Source: a bacterium (GTDB lineage: Bacteria; Krumholzibacteriota; Krumholzibacteriia; JACNKJ01). From it: DNA of 64,000 bases. Of this stretch, positions 33,608-42,931 are shown one piece after another (within the stretch, counting starts at the first letter, position 1; every line of letters starts with the position of its first letter). The stretch is taken from assembly GCA_024231955.1 (NCBI GenBank), contig JAAEPZ010001024.1:62001-126000 (forward strand), in the 5' to 3' direction. Both the position numbers and the translations under genes were made by a program. The notes under the pieces are model-generated. The model made no database searches and had not been told where the DNA came from. It saw only the letters and a program-made list of their open reading frames with translations.

Positions 33608-34918
33608 TCAGGGATCGGTCGTTGCGGAAACCTCTCTCCACCAGGATGGACGATCCAGGTGCTCAAGTTTATCCGAATGGGGCAGCGGCGATTCGATATC
33701 CGCAACCAGAACCGTGGAGAGCCCCGCACCCGGCATATTGACCAGAATCGTATCTACCGCTACCGGCACAGCGCGCACCGCCCGCGCGGTAGTGGCCTGG
33801 TGTCGATTGCCGGCCACAACCGGTCCCATCCCCGCGAGAAACAGCAACATCGTCGCGCCGACGGCTGCAATAAACAGGGTCCCCCGTCTGTCGGGACAAC
33901 GGCGGGAACGCTCCTCCTCGAGAAGAGCATCCACCCTTTGCGTCAATTGCCGGGGACCGGTCAGAGCCGGCCCCGCCGGAATCAATCTGCGCGAAGCATG
34001 CAGCTCACGGGTTACGGCGACCAGGTGGGCAGCGTAATCGCAGGGCGGGATGCCCTGGGCCAACACTCGATCGTCACAGGCCTGCTCCCTCTCCAGCCGC
34101 ATACCGGCGACCATGAACCACAGCATGGGATTGAACCAGAAGAGGATACAAGCCAGATGTGCGACCGCCTGGGTCAACGTATCGCGACGCTGAACATGCG
34201 CAAGTTCATGCAGCAGCACGTCGCGCAGCCTATCGCGATCCCAGTGTTCACAACCGGCGGGAAGCAGAATCGCACTGCGCCACACGCCCCAGGTCAGCGG
34301 CATTTGATCCGTATCGCCACTCAGGAAACGTACCGGTCGTGACAGTCCCATGTGGCGAGCCAGAGTGGCGGCCAGGAGCATCAGGTCGGGATCGGTCAGC
34401 GGCCTGGCCCTGCGCGCCAGCCTGCGGACACCAACCTGGCCGCAGATGAATATCGTCGCCGTGAGCGCAACGCCGCTCAACCAGATGAGAAACGGAACCT
34501 CCGCTCTCGAATCCAGACAGGAATCCGAAACCAGCAGGACGGAATCCAACGACTCGGCGTGGACAGCGTCATCGGTAAGCAGCAACACCTGTTGCGTCAT
34601 GGGATCGTTGTCCGCAACCGACGGCACATTGTGGACCAGCGCCCTGCGCCGACAATCATCATCAACGGATGGAGAGGAGGGGAGACTGCTCGATCGCCAG
34701 GTCGTCAACCAGACACTGAGAACCGGCAACAGCAGCAGCGCCACCGCTCCGGTCGTCCAGATCAGATGCCGCTCCGCTGATGACCCCCTCCTGATCACGC
34801 GGGTCATCAACCAGCACACCCCGATCAACAATGCGCCCTTCCAGCATAGCGGCGGGAAGTGGGAAGCCCAGATCCAGGCCAGCTCATGCAACCCGAGTGC
34901 AGCCTGCTCAAGCATCAT
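33608..34918 (-). CDS. BlaR1/MecR1-like M56 family membrane metallopeptidase
   Basis: A 436-residue membrane protein with four or five helices and the zinc-protease motif HELAH (about residue 238) with a downstream EREQACDD glutamate region. In BlaR1 this domain starts the inactivation of the BlaI repressor. The periplasmic C-terminal part is only about 60 residues and is not a penicillin-binding sensor, so the signal is probably not a beta-lactam. It overlaps the repressor gene by 11 bases. Confidence 0.88.
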   Translation of the reverse strand: MMLEQAALGLHELAWIWASHFPPLCWKGALLIGVCWLMTRVIRRGSSAERHLIWTTGAVALLLLPVLSVWLTTWRSSSLPSSPSVDDDCRRRALVHNVPSVADNDPMTQQVLLLTDDAVHAESLDSVLLVSDSCLDSRAEVPFLIWLSGVALTATIFICGQVGVRRLARRARPLTDPDLMLLAATLARHMGLSRPVRFLSGDTDQMPLTWGVWRSAILLPAGCEHWDRDRLRDVLLHELAHVQRRDTLTQAVAHLACILFWFNPMLWFMVAGMRLEREQACDDRVLAQGIPPCDYAAHLVAVTRELHASRRLIPAGPALTGPRQLTQRVDALLEEERSRRCPDRRGTLFIAAVGATMLLFLAGMGPVVAGNRHQATTARAVRAVPVAVDTILVNMPGAGLSTVLVADIESPLPHSDKLEHLDRPSWWREVSATTDP

Positions 34919-35339
34919 CGCGCCCCTTGTTTCCGTCGGGGACGGATTGGCGACGGGCCCTCTCGATCTTCTCGGTCAGGTTGTCCAACTCGGTGGAGAG
35001 TTCAGCCGACGGCGGCAGATCCAGCAGAGCCGCCACCATCAGATCACGCGAGCCGTCGAAGAAGTTGTCCCGCAGTTTCTGCAGAGCCGTCCTCCCTGCG
35101 GCATCTCTGGGGACCGTGGGATAATAGACGAATATCTTGCCGGACTTCTCATGCCGCAGATGTCCCTTGCGCTCGAGAATCGTGAGCAGCGACCGCACTG
35201 TGGAGTTGCCGGGGGCTTCGGGCAACTCCTCCAGGATCTCGGTCGTGGTCGCCCTCTCCTGGCGGTAGATGATATCCATTATCTGCCGTTCCCGGCGACT
35301 GAGCTGCTCCTGATCCGGCCTTTTCAATTGCTCTCCCAC
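34908..35339 (-). CDS. BlaI/MecI-family transcriptional repressor
   Basis: A 143-residue repressor with an N-terminal winged helix (LSRRERQIMDIIYRQERATTTEI, then PGNSTVRSLLTILERKGHL) and a C-terminal helical dimerisation region. BlaI proteins are cleaved by their M56 partner, encoded next, to relieve repression. Two near-identical palindromes directly upstream are its probable operators. Confidence 0.92.
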   Translation of the reverse strand: MGEQLKRPDQEQLSRRERQIMDIIYRQERATTTEILEELPEAPGNSTVRSLLTILERKGHLRHEKSGKIFVYYPTVPRDAAGRTALQKLRDNFFDGSRDLMVAALLDLPPSAELSTELDNLTEKIERARRQSVPDGNKGRDDA

Positions 35340-35354
35340 GGCTTTGACAGTTGA

Positions 35355-35370
35355 TGTGGAATTTTCCGCA
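35355..35370. promoter_or_regulatory. BlaI-type operator, copy 1
   Basis: TGTGGAATTTTCCGCA lies 16 bases upstream of the repressor start codon. It is a 16-base dyad with one mismatch, and it is followed by TTTA as in copy 2. Confidence 0.65.
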
Positions 35371-35414
35371 TTTACTGAAGATTAGCGGGGGGACGACGGC
35401 ATGTCAATCACATA

Positions 35415-35430
35415 TGCGGAATTTTCCGCA
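35415..35430. promoter_or_regulatory. BlaI-type operator, copy 2
   Basis: TGCGGAATTTTCCGCA is a perfect 16-base palindrome exactly 60 bases from copy 1, with the same flanking TTTA. Two sites about six helical turns apart suggest cooperative repression of the repressor/peptidase operon. Confidence 0.7.
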
Positions 35431-35481
35431 TTTAATTCCGGATAACCTCACGACCCCGTCGGCCGGAGTTGCCGGCAAAGA

Positions 35482-35509
35482 GACAGGCGCCGCAGCTGCG
35501 ACGCCTGTC
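35482..35509 (-). terminator. Terminator of the metal efflux operon
   Basis: GACAGGCG-C-CGCAG pairs with CTGCG-A-CGCCTGTC, a 28-base near-perfect palindrome. On the minus strand it is followed by TCTCTTTG. It lies 53 bases after the RND pump stop codon. Confidence 0.6.
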
Positions 35510-35561
35510 AATCGGAAAGATTGTGTCACCTGTTCAGGTTCCGCCTCACAATCGTCGCGGC

Positions 35562-38500
35562 TTACGCACTTTCGCGACGCGGGTTGAAGGACTTGAACAG
35601 CGCCGGCACAACGAAGAGCGTACTGAAGGTGGCGCTGGCCAGACCGGCCACCACCACGACGGCCAACGGTCTCTGAACCTCGGCACCCAGGCCCGTGGCC
35701 AGCAACAGAGGCAACAGGCCAAGCATGGTTGTGGCGGCCGTCATCAGAACCGGTCGAACGCGGAGGACCGCACCCTCGACCACGGCCGCACCGACCTCCC
35801 GACCCTCATCGATAGCCTGGCGGATACTCCCCACGAGCACGACTCCATTCTGAACGGCAATGCCGAACAACGCGATGAATCCCACCGCCGCCGGCACAGA
35901 CAGATACTCGCCGCTGAGGAAGAGTCCCAGGACACCACCCACGAGCGCGAGCGGAATCGTGAGGAAGATCAGCAACCCCATCCGCAACGATTCGTACGTC
36001 ATGCTGAGCAACACCAGAACCAGCAGCAGAACGATCGGCACGATCACCGCCAGACGCCCCATGGCGCGTTGCTGGTTGGCGAACTGCCCGCCATATTCGA
36101 TGAAGACACCGGCAGGCAGCTCCACCTTTTCGTCCACGCGCGCACGGATATCCGCAACGACGGAACCCAGATCCCGGCCGCGCACGTTACCCTGCACGAC
36201 CCAGCGACGCTGATTCTTCTCGCGGTTGATCTGAACCGGGCCCGAGCCCAGCGAGATCTCGGCGACCTGCCCCAGCGGCACACGCGCACCGTCGGAACAG
36301 GGGACCAGCAGATCGGCGATAGCCTGCGGGTCATCGCGGAACGGGGCCTGATAGCGAACATGGATGCCGAAGCGTCTGGCCCCGACATAGATGTCGTCGA
36401 TCACCTCTCCGCCGACCGCCAGTTCGACGATCTCAAGTATCTCGCTGACATCGACACCGTAGCGCGCGCAGGCGTTGCGATCGGCAACCACCTGCAGCTG
36501 CGGCTGTCCGTAGTTCTGTTCGAGCGACAGGTCCACGAGTCCGGGGACATCCTCAATCGCCTCCCGCACCTCACCGGCGATGGATCTGATCATCTCCAGA
36601 TCCTCACCGTAGACCTTGATGGCCAGTTGGGCCTTGATGCCGGAGAGCAATTCGTCGAACGCATTCTGGATCGGCTGCGTGAAGTTGAGCTGCACCCCCG
36701 GGAACGAGGACAACCGCTCGTTGAGCGCATTCGTCAACTCCTGCTTGTCGCCGTAATCCCGCCACTCGGAGAGAGGTTTGAGCGAGAGATGCACCTCGGC
36801 GTAGTTGACCGGATGGGGATGGCTACCCGCCTCGGGTCGGCCGACACGCGACAGCACCTCCTCAACCTCGTCGAACTTCATCACCGCACGCTCCAGGCTC
36901 TGGATCTTCTTGACGCCCTCCTCCAGAGATATGGACGGCGCCATCGTGACACCGATCAGGATCGAGCCCTCCTCCAGCGTGGGGATGAACTCGGTGCCCA
37001 GATGCGGCACCAGGACGAGACTGAGCACGACCGCCACAAGGGATACGCCCACGACAATGCGGGTGCGCTGCAGCGTCGCATTGAGCAGGCGTCTGTAGCC
37101 GCTCTTCAGCTTGACCAGGAAGGGCCACTCCTTCACTCCGCCCCGCAGCAGGTAACTTGAGAGCACGGGCGCCACGATCACCGCCATGGCGATGGAGCCC
37201 AGCAGCGCGTAGACGAGTGTGAAAGCCATGGGTCTGAACATCTTCCCCTCGACATTCTCCAGTGAGAATATGGGGAGAAAGACGATCACGATGATCAGAA
37301 TCGAGAAGATGATGGGACGACCCACCTCATTGGCGGCATTGCGCACGACCTTCGGCATGTCTCCGCTCTCGTCGGTAATCCGTCGCGTCGTGAGGTGCCG
37401 GTAGATGTTCTCCACCATCACGATGGTGCCGTCACCCAGCATCCCGATGGCGATGGCGATGCCGCCCAGCGACATCAGGTTGGCCGAGATACCGGCCACC
37501 CGCATGCAGATGATCGCGATGAGCGCACTGACCGGCAGGGCCAGGGCGGGTATCAGCGCAGTGCGGAAACTGCCCAGGAAAACCACCAGCGTGACCAGCA
37601 CCAGCATGGCGCCGATCAGCAGCGACTTCTTGACTGTCCAGGTCGCGGCCTGCACGAGCTCCGCCTGCTCATAGTAAGGGTGAAGCTCAACACCGTCCGG
37701 CAAGGCCGCCTGCAGCTCGGGGATCTTGTCGTAGAGACGCTCGATCACATTTGAAGTGTTCTCGCCGTACAGCTGCAGCACGATGCCCGATACGACCTCG
37801 CCCTCGCCGTTGAGACTGACGACTCCCCGCCGGATCTCGCGACCATAGACGACCTCGGCCACGTCACCCAGGTGGATCGGCACACCGTCCACCGTTTCGA
37901 TCGGGATCTGACGCATCTGGTCGAGATCCTCGAGCAGGCCGATACCGCGCACCAGAAACTCCTCGCTACCCAGCAGCAGGAACTGCCCCCCGGCGTTGCG
38001 GTTGTTGGCCCGCACCGATTCCACCAGATCATCAAGAGCAAGGTCATACTTGCTCAGAGCGTAGGGATCCACGCGGATCTGGTATTGAAGAACATGCCCG
38101 CCGATGGAAAGGATATCCGTCACGCCGGGCACCGTCTTCAACTGGTATTTCACGACCCAGTCGTTGATCTCGCGCAGATAGACGTCCGCCTCCTTGCCCT
38201 CGGTGTCCGCACCCTCGGCAAGCGTGAGGTAATAGATGAAGATCTGCCCCAATCCCGTCGAGATCGGACCAAGACCAGGCGCTTCATGCATCTCCGGCAG
38301 ATCCTGTTGAGCTGCGTTCAGACGTTCCGCCACCAGCTGGCGGGCGAAGTAGATATCCACATCATCCTTGAAGTAGACGTAGATCACGGCCATGCCGAAT
38401 GCCGAAGTGGACTTGATCTGCGTCACGCCCGGCAGGCCGTTCATCGCCGTTTCGATGGGGTAGGTGATCAGACGCTCAACCTCTTCGGGCGCCATGCCGT

Positions 38501-38660
38501 GAGCCTCCGCAAACACCGGCACCATGATCGGCGAGATATCCGGGAACGCGTCAACCGGCAGACGCGAATAGCTGTAGACGCCGCCGGCTATAAGCGCCAG
38601 CAACAACAGCAGAACAAGTGGGCGATAGCGCAGGGCAAGAGTTGTGAGATCGTATCGCAT
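35562..38660 (-). CDS. RND heavy-metal efflux pump, CzcA/CusA family
   Basis: A 1032-residue inner-membrane proton-driven pump with the usual 12 helices and two large periplasmic loops (N-terminal FPDISPIMVPVFAEAHGMAPEEVERL region). Helix 4 reads GMLGDGTIVMVEN, carrying the proton-relay Asp of the heavy-metal group. The CusA methionine region (EMVETT) is VNYAEVHL here, so the Met triad is not evident and copper specificity cannot be assumed. It ends the operon of outer-membrane factor, fusion protein and pump. Confidence 0.94.
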   Translation of the reverse strand: MRYDLTTLALRYRPLVLLLLLALIAGGVYSYSRLPVDAFPDISPIMVPVFAEAHGMAPEEVERLITYPIETAMNGLPGVTQIKSTSAFGMAVIYVYFKDDVDIYFARQLVAERLNAAQQDLPEMHEAPGLGPISTGLGQIFIYYLTLAEGADTEGKEADVYLREINDWVVKYQLKTVPGVTDILSIGGHVLQYQIRVDPYALSKYDLALDDLVESVRANNRNAGGQFLLLGSEEFLVRGIGLLEDLDQMRQIPIETVDGVPIHLGDVAEVVYGREIRRGVVSLNGEGEVVSGIVLQLYGENTSNVIERLYDKIPELQAALPDGVELHPYYEQAELVQAATWTVKKSLLIGAMLVLVTLVVFLGSFRTALIPALALPVSALIAIICMRVAGISANLMSLGGIAIAIGMLGDGTIVMVENIYRHLTTRRITDESGDMPKVVRNAANEVGRPIIFSILIIVIVFLPIFSLENVEGKMFRPMAFTLVYALLGSIAMAVIVAPVLSSYLLRGGVKEWPFLVKLKSGYRRLLNATLQRTRIVVGVSLVAVVLSLVLVPHLGTEFIPTLEEGSILIGVTMAPSISLEEGVKKIQSLERAVMKFDEVEEVLSRVGRPEAGSHPHPVNYAEVHLSLKPLSEWRDYGDKQELTNALNERLSSFPGVQLNFTQPIQNAFDELLSGIKAQLAIKVYGEDLEMIRSIAGEVREAIEDVPGLVDLSLEQNYGQPQLQVVADRNACARYGVDVSEILEIVELAVGGEVIDDIYVGARRFGIHVRYQAPFRDDPQAIADLLVPCSDGARVPLGQVAEISLGSGPVQINREKNQRRWVVQGNVRGRDLGSVVADIRARVDEKVELPAGVFIEYGGQFANQQRAMGRLAVIVPIVLLLVLVLLSMTYESLRMGLLIFLTIPLALVGGVLGLFLSGEYLSVPAAVGFIALFGIAVQNGVVLVGSIRQAIDEGREVGAAVVEGAVLRVRPVLMTAATTMLGLLPLLLATGLGAEVQRPLAVVVVAGLASATFSTLFVVPALFKSFNPRRESA

Positions 38661-38669
38661 ATCCGCCTC

Positions 38670-40010
38670 CTAATGCCCGTGGCCGGCGTGAGGGTCCATA
38701 TTGCTGGTCAACATCTTGGCCTTCAACTCGAAAGCGCCGTGAGCCACATAGTGCTCGCCGGACTCAAGACCGCCCAGAATCTCGATCAGCTTGCCGTCAC
38801 CGCTTCCGGTGATAACGGGTCTGGGCTCGAAGCCATCCCCCTCCACAACGAAGAGCACGGTCTCGCCGTCCAGCATCTGAACGGCCTCCGCCTCAACCGC
38901 CACCGGCACATCGACAATATCGGTCTCCACGGCCGCAGTAACGAAACTGCCGGGATTCAGATTGCCGTTCGGGTTGGACAGGGTGACGCGAGCCGTCGCC
39001 GCGCGGGTGCGTTCACCCAGTATGGGCGAGATGAAATCGATCTCCCCATCGGCCAGGACGTGGCCGGCGCCGTCGAACAGTCGTACCGACTGCCCCTTTG
39101 CGATCCGGGGCAGATCCTTCTGGTAAATACCGATCCTCACCCAGACGCTGCTGAGGTCCGCCAGCACGAACACTTCGTCGCCGCCGTCCAGGGCTTCGCC
39201 CAGAGTAATGTGCTTTTCGATGATCGTACCGTCGATGGGAGCATTGAGACGATATTCGGCGAAGGATGTATTGTCCTCCTTGAGCATGCGACCCAAACGA
39301 TCCTTCGTCTCCCCCATGGCCAGCAGTTGCTGCTCCGCCGAGCGGAGAGCGATGCTTGCGGAGGTCTGTGCCTGCCTGGCATCCAGAAATTCCTGGTCGC
39401 TGCTGATGCCCTTGCCCTGCAAATTCTTTTCGCGTTCAAAGTTGCTGCGGGCCAGCTCCAGGTTGCCGTGAGCTTCGAGGTAGACCGCCTTGGCTTCGGC
39501 CAGCTCGCGGCAATCGAGGATCGCCATCAGCTCGCCGGCCTTGACCTTATCGCCCAACCTCTTGTGGACATCCCGAACGATACCGCCGACACCGGGGACG
39601 ATATGGGCGACACGATCGGCGTTCAATTCGATCTCGCCGGGCAGGTTAATGTGGTTGCCGATTGTGGCGGGACCGGCGGAAACCACCTCCAGCCCGATGT
39701 TTGCCCGCTCCGCCCGGCTGAGATGGAGCAGACCCTCCTCACCCTCGTGGTCATCATCATCGTCTTGCCCCACCTCCTCGGCGACATGGTCATGCCCTTC
39801 ATGGTCATCTTCACCATCGTCGTGATCTGCCTCTTCGGCGGCGTGGTCATGCCCTTTGTGCTCATCGACTTCGGCGGCAGCCGCCTTCTGGCTGCCGCAA
39901 GCGGCGCTGTGAACATGCTCCGCCTCGCCGGGGGCACTGAAAATCACTGCACAGGCAATCAGCAACAGACTGATCAGAATCTTCGTGGAATTCATCTTGC
40001 TCATTGTCAT
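38670..40010 (-). CDS. Metal efflux membrane fusion protein with His/Asp-rich N terminus
   Basis: A 446-residue periplasmic adaptor (CzcB/CusB family) joining the RND pump to the outer-membrane factor. After a signal peptide come about 60 residues very rich in His, Asp and Glu with repeated GHDH(A/V)AEE units, a likely metal-buffering arm. The lipoyl/hairpin/barrel core follows (IVPGVGGIVRDVHKRLGDKVKAGELM, then APIDGTII). The C terminus ends MDPHAGHGH. The start lies three bases after the upstream stop. Confidence 0.93.
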   Translation of the reverse strand: MTMSKMNSTKILISLLLIACAVIFSAPGEAEHVHSAACGSQKAAAAEVDEHKGHDHAAEEADHDDGEDDHEGHDHVAEEVGQDDDDDHEGEEGLLHLSRAERANIGLEVVSAGPATIGNHINLPGEIELNADRVAHIVPGVGGIVRDVHKRLGDKVKAGELMAILDCRELAEAKAVYLEAHGNLELARSNFEREKNLQGKGISSDQEFLDARQAQTSASIALRSAEQQLLAMGETKDRLGRMLKEDNTSFAEYRLNAPIDGTIIEKHITLGEALDGGDEVFVLADLSSVWVRIGIYQKDLPRIAKGQSVRLFDGAGHVLADGEIDFISPILGERTRAATARVTLSNPNGNLNPGSFVTAAVETDIVDVPVAVEAEAVQMLDGETVLFVVEGDGFEPRPVITGSGDGKLIEILGGLESGEHYVAHGAFELKAKMLTSNMDPHAGHGH

Positions 40011-40013
40011 GAC

Positions 40014-41360
40014 CTATCTCCCCTGCTGCGCAGTGATACCAGGATCGCCCACGACCAAAGGCCCGCCAATCAGGTGTTCAAGTTCGTTGATGGTATCGTG
40101 GTATTCACCCAGGCTCTCGATCTGCTGCTCCTGCACGGACAGCAACGTACGTTGCGCGTCGAGCAACTCAAGCAAACCAAACTTCCCCTGGCTGTAACCC
40201 TCGCGGGATACGGCGAGAGCGCGTTCGGCGGCAGGCAGGGCGCTCCTGGAGACGGCCCGGACCTCCTCCCGCAGCGAGAGCAGCTCGCGGTATACGGCGC
40301 CGAGTTCACTGCGCGCAACAAGGCGCTCATCCCGAACCTCATGACTGGTCATTCTCAACTCGGCATCTGCAGCGGCGATACCATCGGTGTTGCGATCGAA
40401 AAGGGGCAGAGGCAGCTCCAGAGCGAGGACGTAAGCCTTGTCGTTCCCCTGAAGAGAGCGTGTCAGGCCTGCGCTTACATTGAGGTCTGGTATGCGGAGC
40501 CCCCTCTCCTGACGCACCCGCACTCTGCCGATCTCCTCCAGCAGCTCCAGGCGAGCCACGGCCGGGCTCTGCCGCCAGATACTGTCCAGGCGACTCTCGG
40601 CCGGTATCTCGCCCAGATTGGTGAGATCACCGAGGGCGTGGCCGAAATCGAATGTCTCCACACCCCAGGTTGCGGCAAGTCCGGCACGCGCAACACGGAG
40701 AACCCTGATGCTGCGGTTGGAGGCGATTCTGGCCTCCGCCAGCTCCACACTGGACTTGACCTCTTCGAGGGAGGGGACCTTGCCCGACTGGACCCTCTCG
40801 ACAACGGCGTTATGCAGCTCCTCGGCGATGGTCAACGCCTTGACATGCAACTCGACGCTTGCCTGGGCAACCAGCAGGGCGATGTAGGCGGCGGATACGT
40901 CGGCGGCCAGGTTTGACTGCATCTCCGCCAAGTCGAGGCGGGCTTGATCCATCTCCAGTGTCGCCAGACTCTTGCGATGTCCACGCTTACCGCCGAGTTC
41001 AAGGGTCTGGGTGATACGAAAGGCACTCTCTGCGCCATCAAGCCAATCGCCATCGGTGGCGCCGAGGTTCTCCAGTTCAACCTCCAGATCCGGGTTCGTG
41101 AACTTACCGGCCTGTCGGCGCAACGCTTCACTACGTTCTACGACGGCCCTGGCCGCGGCCAGCCGGGGACTGTTTTGAGTTGCCAGCTCAAGCGCGTGAG
41201 CCAGGGAGAGGTCGGGGCCGATCTCCGTCGCCACCTGTCGGTTTGCGACCGAATCGGAAAGGGCATAGACAGGCGACGAGGACATTGACAAAGTCGCCAG
41301 GATGCATATTTGCAGGATTATTGTTCGCACAATCACTCCGATCATCAGACATGAGTTCAT
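40014..41360 (-). CDS. Outer-membrane efflux factor, TolC/CzcC family
   Basis: A 448-residue outer-membrane channel with a signal peptide and two OEP repeats rich in long amphipathic helices (ALELATQNSPRLAAARAVVE and its counterpart near residue 280). It completes the tripartite pump with the two downstream genes. The start codon is uncertain: no strong ribosome site precedes 41360, and an ATG five codons later is possible. Confidence 0.92.
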   Translation of the reverse strand: MNSCLMIGVIVRTIILQICILATLSMSSSPVYALSDSVANRQVATEIGPDLSLAHALELATQNSPRLAAARAVVERSEALRRQAGKFTNPDLEVELENLGATDGDWLDGAESAFRITQTLELGGKRGHRKSLATLEMDQARLDLAEMQSNLAADVSAAYIALLVAQASVELHVKALTIAEELHNAVVERVQSGKVPSLEEVKSSVELAEARIASNRSIRVLRVARAGLAATWGVETFDFGHALGDLTNLGEIPAESRLDSIWRQSPAVARLELLEEIGRVRVRQERGLRIPDLNVSAGLTRSLQGNDKAYVLALELPLPLFDRNTDGIAAADAELRMTSHEVRDERLVARSELGAVYRELLSLREEVRAVSRSALPAAERALAVSREGYSQGKFGLLELLDAQRTLLSVQEQQIESLGEYHDTINELEHLIGGPLVVGDPGITAQQGR

Positions 41361-41408
41361 AACCGGCGAGCCGAGCCCGCCGTCAGGACAGATTGATGTC
41401 TGAAAGGA

Positions 41409-41876
41409 TCAGATGATCAGAATCGTTGAGGAGACAAGGTGGAGCGGATCCAGATCCGGTGGAACGTCGAAAGGGGCGGTCGCTGCGCCGCATGCGAACC
41501 GTGTTGACGCCGGTTCCAGATTCTCGGCTGGAATATCAAAGAGGGCGGGTATGGAATCGTGCTGGTTGTTCACCCCCGGAAGCGTCAGAATCTGAAGTCC
41601 GGAAAGATTCAGGTCGGTGCAATCCGTGCAGGGATCCCCGCAGTCGGCGCACTCGGAATCCTCCGCAGAACAAGCACTGTGGGTGTCCTGCAGCACTTCC
41701 GGCCGAACACACAATCCGCCGAGAGCGAACTCGAGTTTACCGTTCCCGTCAGGCTCAATACAGTAGACGAAGCCGATATGGGAACCCAGACCTGCGATCA
41801 GACAGACCAACACGGCCAGACCGATAATCGGCAGGCAGCGACGAGAGCGTCGGAAATGTCGCATTGTTTTTCGCAT
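41409..41876 (-). CDS. Cys-rich exported protein leading the metal efflux operon
   Basis: A 155-residue protein (start at 41876, GAGG just upstream) with a basic N terminus and one signal-anchor helix (CLPIIGLAVLVCLIAGLG). The mature part has HIGFVYCIEPDGNGKLEF and then a cluster of seven Cys (CSAEDSECADCGDPCTDC). Similar small Cys-rich exported proteins often head cus/czc operons, so metal binding in the periplasm is a reasonable inference. The family is not firmly identified. It is 48 bases from the channel gene. Confidence 0.7.
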   Translation of the reverse strand: MRKTMRHFRRSRRCLPIIGLAVLVCLIAGLGSHIGFVYCIEPDGNGKLEFALGGLCVRPEVLQDTHSACSAEDSECADCGDPCTDCTDLNLSGLQILTLPGVNNQHDSIPALFDIPAENLEPASTRFACGAATAPFDVPPDLDPLHLVSSTILII

Positions 41877-42021
41877 GGCCTCACATACTGGATGGAGATG
41901 AAGCGGTTCCTGAATTACATCGAGGGACTTGATTATCACACATCTGATACCGTGAATCGCCCAAGGTCAGTTGCCATTGCCCGGTCAGTCACCGTTACCA
42001 TTGCATTCGGAATTCCAGCCG

Positions 42022-42050
42022 ATTATACCAAAGCCCGTCAGCGGGGACAA
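42022..42050 (-). promoter_or_regulatory. Sigma-70 promoter of the metal efflux operon
   Basis: On the minus strand TTGTCC, a 17-base spacer and a perfect TATAAT form a good sigma-70 promoter, about 145 bases upstream of the start at 41876. Just downstream (41965-42004) GGTCAG and CCATTGC each occur twice in the same orientation, a possible regulator site. The rest of 41877-42182 shows nothing else. Confidence 0.7.
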
Positions 42051-42182
42051 TCGTCATCGTAGCGGGTGATCAGGATCCATCCCAAGGTGGAGATCCGCTA
42101 CTCATGATTCCCACCCATCGGCAAACTACGGGAGACGGGTACGGCTGATTCCCAACACCGGAGGGGCATGGGCAAAACAAAT

Positions 42183-42205
42183 GCCCGACTCCTGAGGAGT
42201 CGGGC
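42183..42205 (-). terminator. Terminator of the secreted-protein gene at 42236
   Basis: A perfect 10-base-pair stem (GCCCGACTCC and its complement) with a TGA loop, followed on the minus strand by ATTTGTTTTG. It starts 31 bases after the stop codon. Confidence 0.85.
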
Positions 42206-42235
42206 TTGAAATCGAAAAACCTGTCGCGGCTGTGT

Positions 42236-42931
42236 CTAGTACAGAACCTTCAATGTGGACCAGGTTTCCGCCTCGGCTGCCGTCGTCAACAGACCGAGCG
42301 TATAGGCCAGGTCACGCGGCGCACCGGTCGTCGTTGTCTGACTGTAGGGAGTCCAACGGGGGTAGCCCCAGGTCTCGCCATCACGATAGGATTCACAGTC
42401 GGTGATGTTGGTTTCCTCGGTAGCCAGGAAGCCACCATACGGAGCATCGGCACCGTGTCCCAGATCGATCTGGAAGCCGAGAGACATGTCCTCTGTAATG
42501 GTAATCGGATCACCCAGATTCGCGACCATGTAGAAAATCCAGTAGCCACTTTCGGAAACGTCGGTGACGGCCATGTCGCCCCAGGCGATGGTGAAGCTTT
42601 GCGAAGCAGCCATCGCGGGCGGGCAGGAACCATCATAGATGTTGACGTTCAAAGCAATGGGATCGGCGCCGGTGGCGCCCCACTGGATGCAGTAGACTCC
42701 AACCTGGTTGAAAGTCTGGCCAACGAGACTTCCGGGAATATCGTCGGCGATTTCGGCGTTGTTCGCCAACTGAGCATTACCGGCAGCAAGGGCATACGGA
42801 CCCTGATCATAGATGATATCACGAGTCAGATCCGGCATTATAACAACACCTGGGACTTCCATGTGTGAAGGCACGGCAAAAGCCGCAGTAGCGATGGAAA
42901 GGATCGCCAGAATTGAGAGCAACTTCTTCAT
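42236..42931 (-). CDS. Secreted protein with ADD-type beta domain and TWxxxKxLY tail
   Basis: A 231-residue exported protein with a clean signal peptide (MKKLLSILAILSIATAAFA). The beta-rich body contains NNAEIADDIPG, CIQWGATGADPIALNVNIYDG-like segments and a late Gly/Asp-rich part, resembling the protein at 31284 although overall identity is low. It ends TWSTLKVLY immediately before the stop. It has its own terminator and a long AT-rich upstream region, so it is a single-gene unit, possibly strongly expressed. Confidence 0.75.
   Translation of the reverse strand: MKKLLSILAILSIATAAFAVPSHMEVPGVVIMPDLTRDIIYDQGPYALAAGNAQLANNAEIADDIPGSLVGQTFNQVGVYCIQWGATGADPIALNVNIYDGSCPPAMAASQSFTIAWGDMAVTDVSESGYWIFYMVANLGDPITITEDMSLGFQIDLGHGADAPYGGFLATEETNITDCESYRDGETWGYPRWTPYSQTTTTGAPRDLAYTLGLLTTAAEAETWSTLKVLY

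Noticed and set aside
37872..40916. A 1014-codon plus-strand open frame opposite the metal efflux genes
   Set aside because: It is the mirror of strongly coding minus-strand genes with clear homology; its translation is low-complexity His/Gln/Arg-rich text without domains or a ribosome site.
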